64,000 nt of DNA from DATBSL01 sp964561785 (GCA_964561785.1 CAZLRF010000007.1:1-64000), one strand, 5' to 3'. Shown: positions 46,247 through 58,822, numbered from the stretch's first letter. Notes: generated by a model not told the origin, from the sequence alone. Numbers and translations are program-made.

Positions 46247-46920
46247 GGGAGCGCGCGACAGCACTCGGGGTGGCGCTGTGCCTGGCGGGGGCGGGGCTCG
46301 CCTGCAGCAGCGCGGAATCGAACGTGGTCAACCAGTACTTCACAGCCCTCCGGGCGGACGACCAGAACACACTCACCAGCTTCGCCATGGTCGCCTTCGA
46401 CCAGAAGGTGGACGACTGGAAGGTCGTCGCGGTCGGCCCGGAGACCAGGAGCCCCGCGACCCTTCCCGACCTCGTCAAGAAGGTGGCCGAGCTCGACTCG
46501 CAGCAGAAGGCGAACGAGCGGGAGTACCGGACGTGGGGCAACGACCTCGCGATCTACCCGAAGCTCGAGGAGATGAAGGCGGCGCGCGCGAAAGGGGCCA
46601 AGCTGTCCGGCGCCCTGCAGCCCATCGCCGACAAGTTCGACGCCTTCCAGGCGAAGGACCGGGAGCTCAAGAAGGCCCTCGCCGACGCCAAGGCCGCGGT
46701 CGAGAAGGAGAAGCGCAACGTCGCGCTCTCGGTGGGCCAGAGCGACGACATCGAGACCCTCACCGGCGAGGTGCTCTCCAAGGACGTGGACCTCACCCTG
46801 ACGATCGCCGGCCAGGCGAAGCCCTACGTCATGACGCTGCGCAAGTACGAGCTCACCGGCGGCAGCGGGCCCCGGATGGTGTCCCGCTGGGTCGTCCAGA
46901 GCCTCGAGCCGAAGGGATAG
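46243..46920 (+). CDS. Predicted lipoprotein of unknown function
   Basis: A 225-residue exported protein with a lipobox (GAGLAC, Cys at 21) followed by SSAESNVVNQYFTALRADD, a start like NTF2-like or accumulation-type domains, then a charged helical part at about 85-165 rich in Lys, Ala and Glu (coiled-coil like) and a C-terminal beta stretch (VDLTLTIAGQAKPYVMTLRKYEL). I do not recognise a family. It overlaps gyrA by four bases (ATGA), so it is translated from the gyrase message, an unusual partner for a lipoprotein. A strong hairpin follows. Confidence 0.82.
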   Translation: MRERATALGVALCLAGAGLACSSAESNVVNQYFTALRADDQNTLTSFAMVAFDQKVDDWKVVAVGPETRSPATLPDLVKKVAELDSQQKANEREYRTWGNDLAIYPKLEEMKAARAKGAKLSGALQPIADKFDAFQAKDRELKKALADAKAAVEKEKRNVALSVGQSDDIETLTGEVLSKDVDLTLTIAGQAKPYVMTLRKYELTGGSGPRMVSRWVVQSLEPKG

Positions 46921-46940
46921 CGCCCCCCGCGCTCGACGAA

Positions 46941-46972
46941 CGGCGCCCGGGGGACGCCCGCCCCGGGCGCCG
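46941..46972. terminator. Hairpin between convergent genes
   Basis: CGGCGCCCGGGG and CCCCGGGCGCCG form a perfect 12-bp stem around an 8-base loop, in the 61-base gap between the converging gyrA-lipoprotein and pcrA units. No run of T follows on either side, so termination may need Rho or work by the GC-rich hairpin alone. Confidence 0.6.
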
Positions 46973-46981
46973 GTCTCGTCT

Positions 46982-49144
46982 CTAGACGGGCTCGAGCCCC
47001 GCGAAGCGGGCCACGAGCTTCTTCGCCCCCGCCCCCGCGAACGACACCGTCACCTTGAGCTCCGCACCCTCGCCCTCCCGCCGCAGGACCGTCCCGATCC
47101 CGAACAGCGGATGCCTCACCCGGGCGCCCGGGCGCAACGCGTCCCCCGAGGCCGCCTCCGGCACGGGGGCGGCCGGGATCGCCGCCGCGCGCCGCGCGCC
47201 GAGGGTCGCGAACGGCTCCCGGGCGGGCGCGCCGCTGCGCAGCAGGGCCTCGCCCGGGATCTCCGACAGGAAGCGGCTCGGCTCGGTGAGGCGGCGCTGG
47301 CCGAAGACCTGCCGGCTGCGGGCGAAGGACAGGTGCAGCTTCTCGCGGGCCCGCGTCATCCCCACGTAGCACAGCCGGCGCTCCTCTTCGAGGGCATCCT
47401 CGGAGCCCAGGCTGCGCGAGTGGGGGAGAAGGCCCTCCTCCATCCCCACGAGGAAGACCGAGTCGAACTCCAGGCCCTTCGCGGCGTGCAGCGTCATGAG
47501 GAGCACGGGTGCGTCGTCGCGGAGGTTGTCCGTCTCCGCGACGAGCGCGGCGCGGTCGAGGAAGCCCGAGAGGGTCGCCGGCTCCTCGCGACTCTCGTAG
47601 TCCGCGGCGGCGGCGAGCAGCTCCGCGAGGTTCGACAGGCGCTCCTCGCTCTCCCGGGAGTCCTCGCGGGCGAGGGCGGCCCCGTAGCCCGAGAGATCCA
47701 CGGCCCGCTCGAGCAGCGAGCGGACGCCTCGCGTCCGCGCCTCCTCGCGGAGGGTCTCGAGCACCTCGAGGAATTGTCGCAGGGGGAGGAGGGCCCGCGA
47801 GGGCAGGGCCGCCTCGTCGACGAGGCGCGAAGCCGCCTCCCGAGGCGTCTGCCCCCGCGCTCGCGCGGCGTGCTCGATCTCCTCGAGCGTCTTCGCGCCG
47901 AGGCCCCGGGGCGGCACGTTCACGACCCGGCGGAACGCGACCGCGTCGCGGGGGTTGTGCGCGAGGCGCAGGTAGGCGAGGACATCCTTCACCTCCCGGC
48001 GCTCGTAGAAGCCGACGCCCCCCACCACGAGGTAGGGCAGGCGGAGCCGGAGCAGCGCCTCCTCGAAGAGCCGGCTCTGCGCGTTCATGCGGAACAGCAC
48101 CGCCACGCGTCCCCGCGCGCGCAGCGCCGCGAGATGCTCCGTCACCCACGCCGCTTCCTGGAACTCGTCTTGCGCCTCGTGCAGCCGCACGGGATCGCCC
48201 TCGCCCCGCACCGCGCGGAGGACCTTGCCCTTGCGGCGCACGTTGCGGGCGACGAGGGCGCCCGCGACGTCCAGGATGCGCTGGCTCGAGCGGTAGTTCT
48301 CCTCGAGGTGGAAGACTCGCGCGCCAGGGAAGTCGCGCTCGAACTCGAGGATGTTCGAGATGTCCGCCCCCCGCCAGGAGTAGATCGACTGGTCCTCGTC
48401 GCCGACCACGGTCAGGTTGCCCCCCGGGCCGGCGAGCAGGCGCACGAGCTCGTACTGGGCGCGGTTCGTGTCCTGGTACTCGTCGACGAGGACGTAGGGG
48501 AAGCGTTCGCGCCACCGACGCCGCACGTCCTCGTTCCCCCCGAGCAGCGCCGCCGCGCGCAGGAGGAGGTCGTCGAAGTCGAGCGCGCCCGCCGCGCGCA
48601 GCGCCTCCTGGTAGCGCTCGGCCACGCGGGAGACCAGCGAGGACCCCTCCTCGTCCCCGGGGCGATCGCGCGCGGCGTTCTTCCGGGCGGAGATCCGCGC
48701 GAGCAGCCGACGCGGCGGGTGCAGCTTCTCCGAGAGGTCGAGCGCGCGCATCGCCTCCCGCACCGCGGAGAGCTGGTCGTCCTCGTCGTAGACGAGAAAG
48801 CCGGGCGGGACGCCGGCCGCCGCGGCCTCCCGCCTCAGGAGCCGCACGCAGAACGCGTGGAACGTGGACATCCACGCCCGGAGCGGCCGGCCGGCGAGAA
48901 GGGCCTCGGCCCGCCCCCGCATCTGCTCCGCCGCCTTGTTCGTGAAGGTGACCGCGAGGACGCGGGAGGTGTCGACCCCGTGGTCGAGGGCGAGGTGGGC
49001 GACGCGGTGGGTGATGACGCGCGTCTTGCCGCTGCCCGCGCCGGCGAGGATGAGCACCGGACCCTCCACCGCCGCGACCGCCTCGCGCTGCTGCGGGTTG
49101 AGGCCGGCGAGGACGGGGGAGTCGGGGGCGGGGACCGCGGACAA
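46982..49144 (-). CDS. pcrA: ATP-dependent DNA helicase PcrA/UvrD
   Basis: SF1A 3'-5' helicase for nucleotide excision and mismatch repair and for removing RecA, 720 residues. Motif I is AGAGSGKTRVITHRV, motif II VDEYQDTN, motif III VGDEDQSIYSWRGAD, motif VI VGMTRAREKLHLS; the C-terminus has the tudor-like GARVRHPLFGIGTVLRREG. The start chosen is TTG at 49144, two bases after the glmS stop, with GGTGGAG at good spacing; the long open frame over glmS is not coding. Last gene of TPR-glmU-glmS-pcrA. Confidence 0.95.
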   Translation of the reverse strand: MSAVPAPDSPVLAGLNPQQREAVAAVEGPVLILAGAGSGKTRVITHRVAHLALDHGVDTSRVLAVTFTNKAAEQMRGRAEALLAGRPLRAWMSTFHAFCVRLLRREAAAAGVPPGFLVYDEDDQLSAVREAMRALDLSEKLHPPRRLLARISARKNAARDRPGDEEGSSLVSRVAERYQEALRAAGALDFDDLLLRAAALLGGNEDVRRRWRERFPYVLVDEYQDTNRAQYELVRLLAGPGGNLTVVGDEDQSIYSWRGADISNILEFERDFPGARVFHLEENYRSSQRILDVAGALVARNVRRKGKVLRAVRGEGDPVRLHEAQDEFQEAAWVTEHLAALRARGRVAVLFRMNAQSRLFEEALLRLRLPYLVVGGVGFYERREVKDVLAYLRLAHNPRDAVAFRRVVNVPPRGLGAKTLEEIEHAARARGQTPREAASRLVDEAALPSRALLPLRQFLEVLETLREEARTRGVRSLLERAVDLSGYGAALAREDSRESEERLSNLAELLAAAADYESREEPATLSGFLDRAALVAETDNLRDDAPVLLMTLHAAKGLEFDSVFLVGMEEGLLPHSRSLGSEDALEEERRLCYVGMTRAREKLHLSFARSRQVFGQRRLTEPSRFLSEIPGEALLRSGAPAREPFATLGARRAAAIPAAPVPEAASGDALRPGARVRHPLFGIGTVLRREGEGAELKVTVSFAGAGAKKLVARFAGLEPV

Positions 49145-49146
49145 CG

Positions 49147-50988
<1,842 letters not shown>

Positions 50989-51010
50989 GGCTGGCCGGGG
51001 GGCGCCGCGC

Positions 51011-51688
51011 CTAAGCTCCGCCCGTCGGCCGGCTCCGTCGTGCCCGTCGGGCCGCGGCCCAGCCGGGCTTCGTCGTCTGCCGGGCACGCCCGAGGGCGAG
51101 GGCGTCCTTCGGGACGTCCTCGGTGATCGTGCTGCCCGCCGCGACGTAGGCGCCCTCGCCCACCGTGACCGGGGCGACGAGGGTCGAATCGCTGCCCACG
51201 AACGCCCCCGCCTCGATCCGCGTGGCGTGCTTCGCCTCTCCGTCGTAGTTGCAGGTGATGGTGCCCGCGCCGATGTTGACGTGAGGGCCCACCGTCGCGT
51301 CGCCGAGGTAGGACAGGTGCTGGGCCTTCGAGCCCTGGCCGAGGTGCGTCTTCTTGAGCTCGACGAAGTTGCCGACCTTCGCCCCCTCGCCCACGCGGCT
51401 TTGCGGCCGCAGGTGGGCAAAGGGCCCGACGCTCGCGCCCGCCTCGACGACGGACTCGCGGAGCAGGCAGTGGTCGAGGACCTGGGCCCCGGACCCGACC
51501 TCGACGTCCACGAGGCGGACGAACGGACCCACCGAGGCGCCGGCGCGGATCACGGTCCGGCCCTCGAGGATCGTGAACGGGCGCAGCGTCGCCCCGGGCT
51601 CGACGACCACCTCCGGACCGACGTGAAGGCTCGCCGGGTCCTCGACGAGGACTCCGTCGGCCGCGAGCGCGTCGGCGCGCCGGGTCAC
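51011..51688 (-). CDS. GlmU-like acetyltransferase domain (left-handed beta-helix), stand-alone
   Basis: A 225-residue protein equal to the C-terminal half of GlmU, which acetylates glucosamine 1-phosphate. Hexapeptide repeats run from about 25 to 200, with the catalytic stretch SKAQHLSYLGDA (the His of E. coli H363), NIGAGTITCNYDG and GSDSTLVAPVTVG all present. The N-terminal uridylyltransferase half (GxGTRM motif) is missing: the GTG start at 51688 overlaps the stop of the TPR gene. So the uridylyltransferase must be a separate gene elsewhere. The first 20 residues (ADALAADGVLVEDPASLHV) match the linker entering the helix of full GlmU, suggesting a split of a bifunctional gene. Confidence 0.88.
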   Translation of the reverse strand: MTRRADALAADGVLVEDPASLHVGPEVVVEPGATLRPFTILEGRTVIRAGASVGPFVRLVDVEVGSGAQVLDHCLLRESVVEAGASVGPFAHLRPQSRVGEGAKVGNFVELKKTHLGQGSKAQHLSYLGDATVGPHVNIGAGTITCNYDGEAKHATRIEAGAFVGSDSTLVAPVTVGEGAYVAAGSTITEDVPKDALALGRARQTTKPGWAAARRARRSRPTGGA

Positions 51689-52224
51689 GGCACGGTCGGG
51701 GCGACGAGCGCCTGGAACTCGGTGGCCGAGCGCAGGGGCTCGAAGTCCGCGTCGCGGCGGGCCTGGGCGCGGCTCGAGGGGTTGGCGTGGATCGCCGAGC
51801 GCAGGGCCTTGAGGGCGGCGGCGGCGTCCCCCGCTCGGGCCTGGGCGGCCGCGAGGCAGTACAGCGCCCCCTCGTTGCGGGGGTGGATCTCCAGGGCCTG
51901 GAGGAAGTGGCGCACGGCCTGGGCGTAGTCCCCGCGGTTGTGGAGAACGACGCCGTAGTTGAGCAGCTCCTCGAAGGTCTTCGGCCGGGCGGCTCGGCGG
52001 GGCCTCTCGCACAGGGCGCGGTAGGTCCTCGCCCTCTCCAGGAGGTCCGGCTGGTCGGCGTGGACCTCGAGCAGCTCGTCGAGGAGGGTCCGAGCGCGGT
52101 CGAAGTCCTTCTTTCCCAGGGCCTTGACCGCCTTCTCGAAGAGCACGACGGCCTGCTGGTAACGCCGCTCCAGGACCGGAACGGGTGTTGACTTTCTCGC
52201 CAATCGTCGCACTCCCCGGGCCAT
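51685..52224 (-). CDS. TPR-repeat protein
   Basis: A 179-residue cytoplasmic protein with tetratricopeptide repeats: about 20-60 (YQQAVVLFEKAVKALGKKDFDRARTLL) and 85-155 (ELLNYGVVLHNRGDYAQAVRHFLQALEIHPRN, then ALYCLAAAQARAGDAAAALKALR). TPR folds bind other proteins, so partners are unknown. No signal peptide. It is the first gene of TPR-glmU-glmS-pcrA and diverges from uvrA. Its stop overlaps the glmU-like start by four bases. A role tied to wall precursor enzymes is only a guess from position. Confidence 0.8.
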   Translation of the reverse strand: MARGVRRLARKSTPVPVLERRYQQAVVLFEKAVKALGKKDFDRARTLLDELLEVHADQPDLLERARTYRALCERPRRAARPKTFEELLNYGVVLHNRGDYAQAVRHFLQALEIHPRNEGALYCLAAAQARAGDAAAALKALRSAIHANPSSRAQARRDADFEPLRSATEFQALVAPTVP

Positions 52225-52225
52225 G

Positions 52226-52249
52226 AGGTTCTGTGAGGAACTGGAACCT
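52226..52249. repeat. GTTC/GAAC half-site cluster between TPR gene and uvrA
   Basis: AGGTTC (52226-52231) and GAACCT (52244-52249) form an inverted repeat, with a further GAAC at 52238-52241 inside. The cluster lies over the minus 10 edge and start region of the TPR promoter, so it may be an operator. Confidence 0.4.
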
Positions 52250-52274
52250 TAGCATGCCCCCGCCGAGTCGGCAA
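52246..52274 (-). promoter_or_regulatory. Candidate promoter of TPR-glmU-glmS-pcrA
   Basis: Minus strand TTGCCG (52269-52274), 17-base spacer, TAAGGT (52246-52251), 22 bases ahead of the start codon. Confidence 0.45.
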
Positions 52275-52295
52275 AGCGGGGTTCTTCGGTAGAAT
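52268..52295 (+). promoter_or_regulatory. Candidate uvrA promoter
   Basis: TCGGCA (52268-52273), 16-base spacer, TAGAAT (52290-52295). Its minus 35 overlaps that of the divergent promoter, so the two may compete for polymerase. Confidence 0.4.
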
Positions 52296-52312
52296 GGTGT
52301 TTTGGGCAGGGT

Positions 52313-55216
<2,904 letters not shown>

Positions 55217-55303
55217 TCTAACGAAGGCTGAGGCGTCGTCCTTCGGGCATCGAGATTGCATCGCCGGTGCCGCGGCGGCGACAGGTGTGCTGCCTCGACA
55301 TCC

Positions 55304-56209
55304 ATGGCCTACCGCCGAACGCTGAGACGCGAGGTCGCCTGCACCGGGATCGGGCTCCATTCGGGGCGGACCGTGAGGCTGCGCCTCCTGCCGGCCCCCG
55401 CCGAGCACGGCATCCGCTTCGTGCGCACCGACGTGGGGGTCGAGATCCCGGCGACGCTCGGCCACATCGGCGGCCAGGACCACGCGACGACCCTGTGCCG
55501 CGACGGGGTGTCGGTCGCGACGGTCGAGCACCTCCTCGCCGCTCTGCACGGGCTGGGCGTCGACGACGCCCGCGTCGAGGTGGACGGGCCCGAAGTGCCG
55601 GTCCTCGACGGCAGCGCCGCCCCCTTCGTGATCCTCCTTCACGAGGCGGGGCTGCGCCCGCTCGCGGTTCCTCGCATGCACCTGCGCGTCCGGGAGGCGG
55701 TCGAGGTGGTGCACGGGGCCAAGCGCGCGCGGCTCGTGCCCGCCGAGCACTTCGAGATCTCCTATGCGATCGGATTCGACCACCCGCTCCTGCGCCACCA
55801 GGCGCTCTCGCTGCGGGTCACCCCGCGCAGCTTCACCGAGGCGCTCGCGCCGGCCCGCACGTTCGGCTTTCTGCGCGAGGTGGAGATGCTCCGCAAGGGC
55901 GGTCTCGCCCTCGGGGGGAGCCTCGAGAACGCGGTGGTGATCGGGGAGACGGGCGTGCTCAACAACAAGCTGCGCTTCGAGGACGAGTTCGTCCGCCACA
56001 AGATGCTCGACGCGCTCGGCGACCTCGCCCTGCTCGGACACCCCCTGCTCGGGCGGCTCGAGGCGGAGAAGGCGGGCCACGCGCTGCACGCCGCGGTCGC
56101 CCGGAAGCTGCTGGCGACGCCCGGGGCCTGGGAGCTCGCGCCGCTCGGGGCGCCGGCGGCCACCCCTCTCGCGGGCCGCGCCCCCGAGCCCGCTGCGACC
56201 GGGGCCTAA
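55304..56209 (+). CDS. lpxC: UDP-3-O-acyl-N-acetylglucosamine deacetylase
   Basis: Zinc enzyme for the committed step of lipid A synthesis; it proves an LPS outer membrane. The 301-residue protein has zinc ligands H76 (TVEHLLAALHG, with catalytic E75), H232 and D236 (RHKMLDALGD), the LDGSAAPF loop and the FGF segment. Start is ATG at 55304; an open frame from 55256 adds 16 residues with no conservation. It lies 87 bases after uvrA and ends in a 4-base tail-to-tail overlap with the DUF1573 gene. Confidence 0.96.
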   Translation: MAYRRTLRREVACTGIGLHSGRTVRLRLLPAPAEHGIRFVRTDVGVEIPATLGHIGGQDHATTLCRDGVSVATVEHLLAALHGLGVDDARVEVDGPEVPVLDGSAAPFVILLHEAGLRPLAVPRMHLRVREAVEVVHGAKRARLVPAEHFEISYAIGFDHPLLRHQALSLRVTPRSFTEALAPARTFGFLREVEMLRKGGLALGGSLENAVVIGETGVLNNKLRFEDEFVRHKMLDALGDLALLGHPLLGRLEAEKAGHALHAAVARKLLATPGAWELAPLGAPAATPLAGRAPEPAATGA

Positions 56210-56610
56210 GGGGCTTTCGCCGCCTCGACGGTCACGCCGACCCGGATCTGCAGCAGGGGGGTCTTCGGGTCGTTCGAGCGGACGATGACCTGCCGCTCCA
56301 GGCGGCCCGCGTAGCGCCGCGTTTCGAGCGTGACCCGCAGCGCGGTCGCCCCGCCGGGGGCGAGCTTTCGCTCCGCGGCCAGGGCGGCCGTGCAGCCGCA
56401 GGTCGTGGACACGCCCTCGATCAGGAGCTCGGCGTCGCCGAAGTTGCGGATCGTGAACTCCTTGCGCAGCGTCTTGCCCGGCTGCGCGCGCCCGAAGTCG
56501 AAGGCGCCGGGCTCCACCCGGATGCGGGGAGCGCGCGGCTCCTCCGCCCCGGCCAGCGTCCCCGCGGCGAGGGCGACGAGCGCGACCGCGACGAGGCCCC
56601 GTCGCCTCAC
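56206..56610 (-). CDS. DUF1573-family exported protein
   Basis: A 134-residue protein with a signal peptide (LVALAAGTLAGA then EEP) and one immunoglobulin-like DUF1573 domain: FDFGRAQPGKTLRKEFTIRN, the hallmark STTCGCTAAL with two Cys, and IVRSNDPKTPLLQIRV. Such proteins are periplasmic or surface beta-sandwiches of unknown role. Start is GTG at 56610, overlapping the previous gene. It is the last of the sigma factor-STAS operon, which suggests an envelope-related output of that signalling unit; this is inference. Confidence 0.85.
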   Translation of the reverse strand: MRRRGLVAVALVALAAGTLAGAEEPRAPRIRVEPGAFDFGRAQPGKTLRKEFTIRNFGDAELLIEGVSTTCGCTAALAAERKLAPGGATALRVTLETRRYAGRLERQVIVRSNDPKTPLLQIRVGVTVEAAKAP

Positions 56611-56909
56611 CGCGAGCCCCGGCCGGCGCGCCGCCCCTTCTTCCGGGCGGCGGTGAGCCGACGCGCGTAGGCGTCGAGCATCTCGCTCTCGTAGGTGTTG
56701 TAGTTGAGGAAGAGGCTCTCGACGAGGTAGCGCTTGCGGTCGGCCGCGCCCATCTGCTCCACCACCCCTTCGATCTCCCGCATCATGTCCTCGAACGAGC
56801 CCTTGAACTGCCGCCTGAGGGACACCTCGCGGTAGAGGCCTTCGAGGATGGCGAGCAGGTCCCCGTCGAGAGGGATCTCGTGCCCGGTCGACAGGCGCAG
56901 GGAGTTCAT
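56607..56909 (-). CDS. Small conserved hypothetical protein
   Basis: A 100-residue soluble protein, mostly helical, with an N-terminal beta stretch (MNSLRLSTGHEIPLDGD), a helical middle (LLAILEGLYREVSLRRQFKGS), and a basic C-tail (RRLTAARKKGRRAGRGSR). No family recognised. It is wedged between the STAS gene and the DUF1573 gene with 4-base overlaps on both sides, so its product is made together with them. It could be a regulator in the partner-switching circuit, but no motif supports this directly. Confidence 0.78.
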   Translation of the reverse strand: MNSLRLSTGHEIPLDGDLLAILEGLYREVSLRRQFKGSFEDMMREIEGVVEQMGAADRKRYLVESLFLNYNTYESEMLDAYARRLTAARKKGRRAGRGSR

Positions 56910-57265
56910 CGCCCCGCGCCCCGCCGCGCTCCGAACGCGGCGAGGGCGTCCTCCTCGTCCCGGTGGAGGGGGACGATCTTGTGGACGCCGGTCATGGAGA
57001 TCATGGTCTCCACCCGGGGCTGCAGGCCGGACAGCCGCAGGGCGCCGCCTTTCTCGTGGACGAGCCGGTGCACGTCCATGAGGCAGCCGATCGAGGCGCT
57101 GTCGAGGTAGCCCACCGCCGCGAGGTCGAGCAGGAGGAGCCGCGCTCCCCCCTCGACCTTCTGGCGCACCTCGGAGAAGAACGAGGACAGCACCGGGTAC
57201 GTCAGCTTCGCCTCCTGCACGCGGACGACCGTCACGTCGCCCTTCTCCTCGAATGCGAGCTGCAT
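56906..57265 (-). CDS. STAS-domain protein (anti-sigma factor antagonist type)
   Basis: A 119-residue single STAS domain. The conserved loop is VGYLDSASIGCLMDVHRL with the phospho-acceptor-type Ser at 56. Start is ATG at 57265, sharing one base with the sigma factor stop (TGATG). Being in one operon with a sigma factor, it is a candidate antagonist of an anti-sigma factor for it. No anti-sigma kinase (HATPase) is in the operon, so a missing partner elsewhere has to be assumed. Confidence 0.88.
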   Translation of the reverse strand: MQLAFEEKGDVTVVRVQEAKLTYPVLSSFFSEVRQKVEGGARLLLLDLAAVGYLDSASIGCLMDVHRLVHEKGGALRLSGLQPRVETMISMTGVHKIVPLHRDEEDALAAFGARRGAGR

Positions 57266-57885
57266 CACCTCACCTCCCGCCGTCGAAAAGCCCGTGGTCC
57301 CCCGCCCCGGCGCGCCGGCTGCTGTGCGCGGAGCAAGAGCCGCGCGAGCTCCTCGCGGCCCCGGTTGATGCGGCTCTTGACCGTCCCCTCGGGCAGCGCG
57401 AGCCGCACCGCCATCTCCTGGTAGCTGAGCCCCTGCAGGTCGCGCAGGACCACCGCCTCGCGCAGCTTCCCCGGCAGCTGCTCGAGCCCCCGCCGCACGA
57501 GGCTCCGGCGGTCCTGGTCCTCGAGCGCGCGGTAGGGGTTGCCGGACGAGGCGGGGGCGAGGTCGTAGGCGAGCGAGTCCTCGACCAGGACCTCCTTCTC
57601 CCGCTTGCTGGCCCGGTAGCGGTCGATGCAGTAGTTGCGGGCGACGCTCGAGAGCCAGGTCGAGAAATCGGCGTCCCGGTTGAACTTGTCGAGGCTCCGG
57701 AAGACCTTGAGGAAGATCTCCTGGGAGAGGTCCTCCGCCTCGTCGTGCTTGCCCGTGAACTTGTACGCGATGTGGAAGACCTTGCGCCGGTAGCGCGCGA
57801 TCACCAGATCCCAGGCCGCGTTCTCCTTCCGCAGGCATCGCTCGATGAGCTCCGCGTCGGAAGGGGAGAGGGTCCCCTCGTTCAA
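57265..57885 (-). CDS. ECF-type RNA polymerase sigma factor
   Basis: A 206-residue sigma70-family protein with only regions 2 and 4. Region 2 covers about 20-95 (FTGKHDEAEDLSQEIFLKVFRSL, FSTWLSSVARNYCIDRYR); region 4 covers about 135-190 (LPGKLREAVVLRDLQGLSYQEMA, LPEGTVKSRINRGREELARLL). Start is TTG at 57885, with GGGAAGG ahead of it. It heads an operon with a STAS protein, a small unknown and a DUF1573 protein, and has a consensus housekeeping promoter. A membrane anti-sigma factor, the usual partner, is not next to it. Confidence 0.93.
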   Translation of the reverse strand: MNEGTLSPSDAELIERCLRKENAAWDLVIARYRRKVFHIAYKFTGKHDEAEDLSQEIFLKVFRSLDKFNRDADFSTWLSSVARNYCIDRYRASKREKEVLVEDSLAYDLAPASSGNPYRALEDQDRRSLVRRGLEQLPGKLREAVVLRDLQGLSYQEMAVRLALPEGTVKSRINRGREELARLLLRAQQPARRGGGPRAFRRREVR

Positions 57886-57940
57886 GGCGCCTTCCCGTGA
57901 CCGCCGCGCCCGCGCGAGCGGGCCGGCCGCCGAAAGAGGG

Positions 57941-57970
57941 ATGATAGGGGCGCGGGTGCGCGCGGGTCAA
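57941..57970 (-). promoter_or_regulatory. Candidate promoter of the ECF sigma operon
   Basis: Minus strand TTGACC (57965-57970), 18-base spacer, TATCAT (57941-57946), about 55 bases ahead of the TTG start. It looks like a housekeeping sigma70 promoter, not an ECF (AAC-type) one, so autoregulation is not evident. Confidence 0.6.
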
Positions 57971-57985
57971 ACCCCGCGCGGCCCC

Positions 57986-58822
57986 TCACTTGAGCTCGGG
58001 CCGACCCGCCACCGTCCACGCCGTGTACCAGTAGCTCCCCGCGTCCTCCGCCGCACGCGCGAGCCGCTCGCGCAAGACCGGCCCCACCCGCCGGGCGAGG
58101 TCCTCGAAGTACGGATCCCCGTAGCCGGACTTGCCGCGCCGGGCGAGCTCCTCGAGGTAGAGGATGTTGTCGAGCCAGACCCAGGAGCCGACCATCATGG
58201 AGAAGACGTAGTCCTTCGGGTTGTCGAGGTAGTTCGCGGCGTCGGCGGAGACGCGCAGGTCCTTGCCGAGCGCCTGGGGGAGCTTCTCGACGAGGCGGAC
58301 CCACAGGCCGTGCTGGCCGGTCTTCTGGCCGTCGTAGTTCTCGGTCAGGTTGAGCGGCGAGTGCATGTCCACCACGAGGCCGACCAGCACGTCCGACTCG
58401 GCGAGGATCTTGTCCTTGTCGCCCGCCTTCATGTTCTCGACGAGGCGCGCGTAGGCCTCCTGGATGAGCCAGGGCAGGCGGCCCACACCCTCCGCCTTCT
58501 CGCCGAAGCGGGCCTTGAGGTCGGCCTCGCTCCGCGGCAGGTCCCGGAACGGGAAACCCACCAGGCGGTCCACGAGGAAGCGGCGCTCGGGTCCGCGCGC
58601 CGGGAACTCCGGCTCGAGGGCGAGCGACGGCATCTCCGCCCGGTGCGCCTTGTAGAAGGCCTTGAGCTGCTTGGGGAGCGTCTCGATCGCCGCCACCGCC
58701 ACCGCCTGGTGGGCGAGCTCCACGACGCGCTGGCGCGCGGCCCCCTGGGGCTGGGCCCCCGCGGGGACGGCGATCGCGGCGATCACCGCCGCGGCGAGAC
58801 CCGCCCGTGTCCTTGTCCTCAT
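57986..58822 (-). CDS. Exported S1/P1-nuclease-like or phospholipase C-like protein
   Basis: A 278-residue protein with a clear signal peptide (AVIAAIAVPAGA then QPQG). The middle segment LVGLVVDMHSPLNLTENYDG then GQHGLW resembles the zinc-site DxHxPLH...N...H of S1/P1 nucleases and zinc phospholipase C, though the second His of that motif is Asn here. A later WVWLDNILYLEELARRG helix fits the all-helical fold. Assignment is tentative. A good GAGGGTGAG ribosome site precedes ATG 58822. It sits between comF and the sigma operon, with no visible functional link. Confidence 0.68.
   Translation of the reverse strand: MRTRTRAGLAAAVIAAIAVPAGAQPQGAARQRVVELAHQAVAVAAIETLPKQLKAFYKAHRAEMPSLALEPEFPARGPERRFLVDRLVGFPFRDLPRSEADLKARFGEKAEGVGRLPWLIQEAYARLVENMKAGDKDKILAESDVLVGLVVDMHSPLNLTENYDGQKTGQHGLWVRLVEKLPQALGKDLRVSADAANYLDNPKDYVFSMMVGSWVWLDNILYLEELARRGKSGYGDPYFEDLARRVGPVLRERLARAAEDAGSYWYTAWTVAGRPELK

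Noticed and set aside
52226..52312. LexA box before uvrA
   Set aside because: No CTGT-N8-ACAG, GTTC-N7-GTTC or Gram-positive type box fits the observed GTTC/GAAC spacing; kept only as an unnamed repeat.
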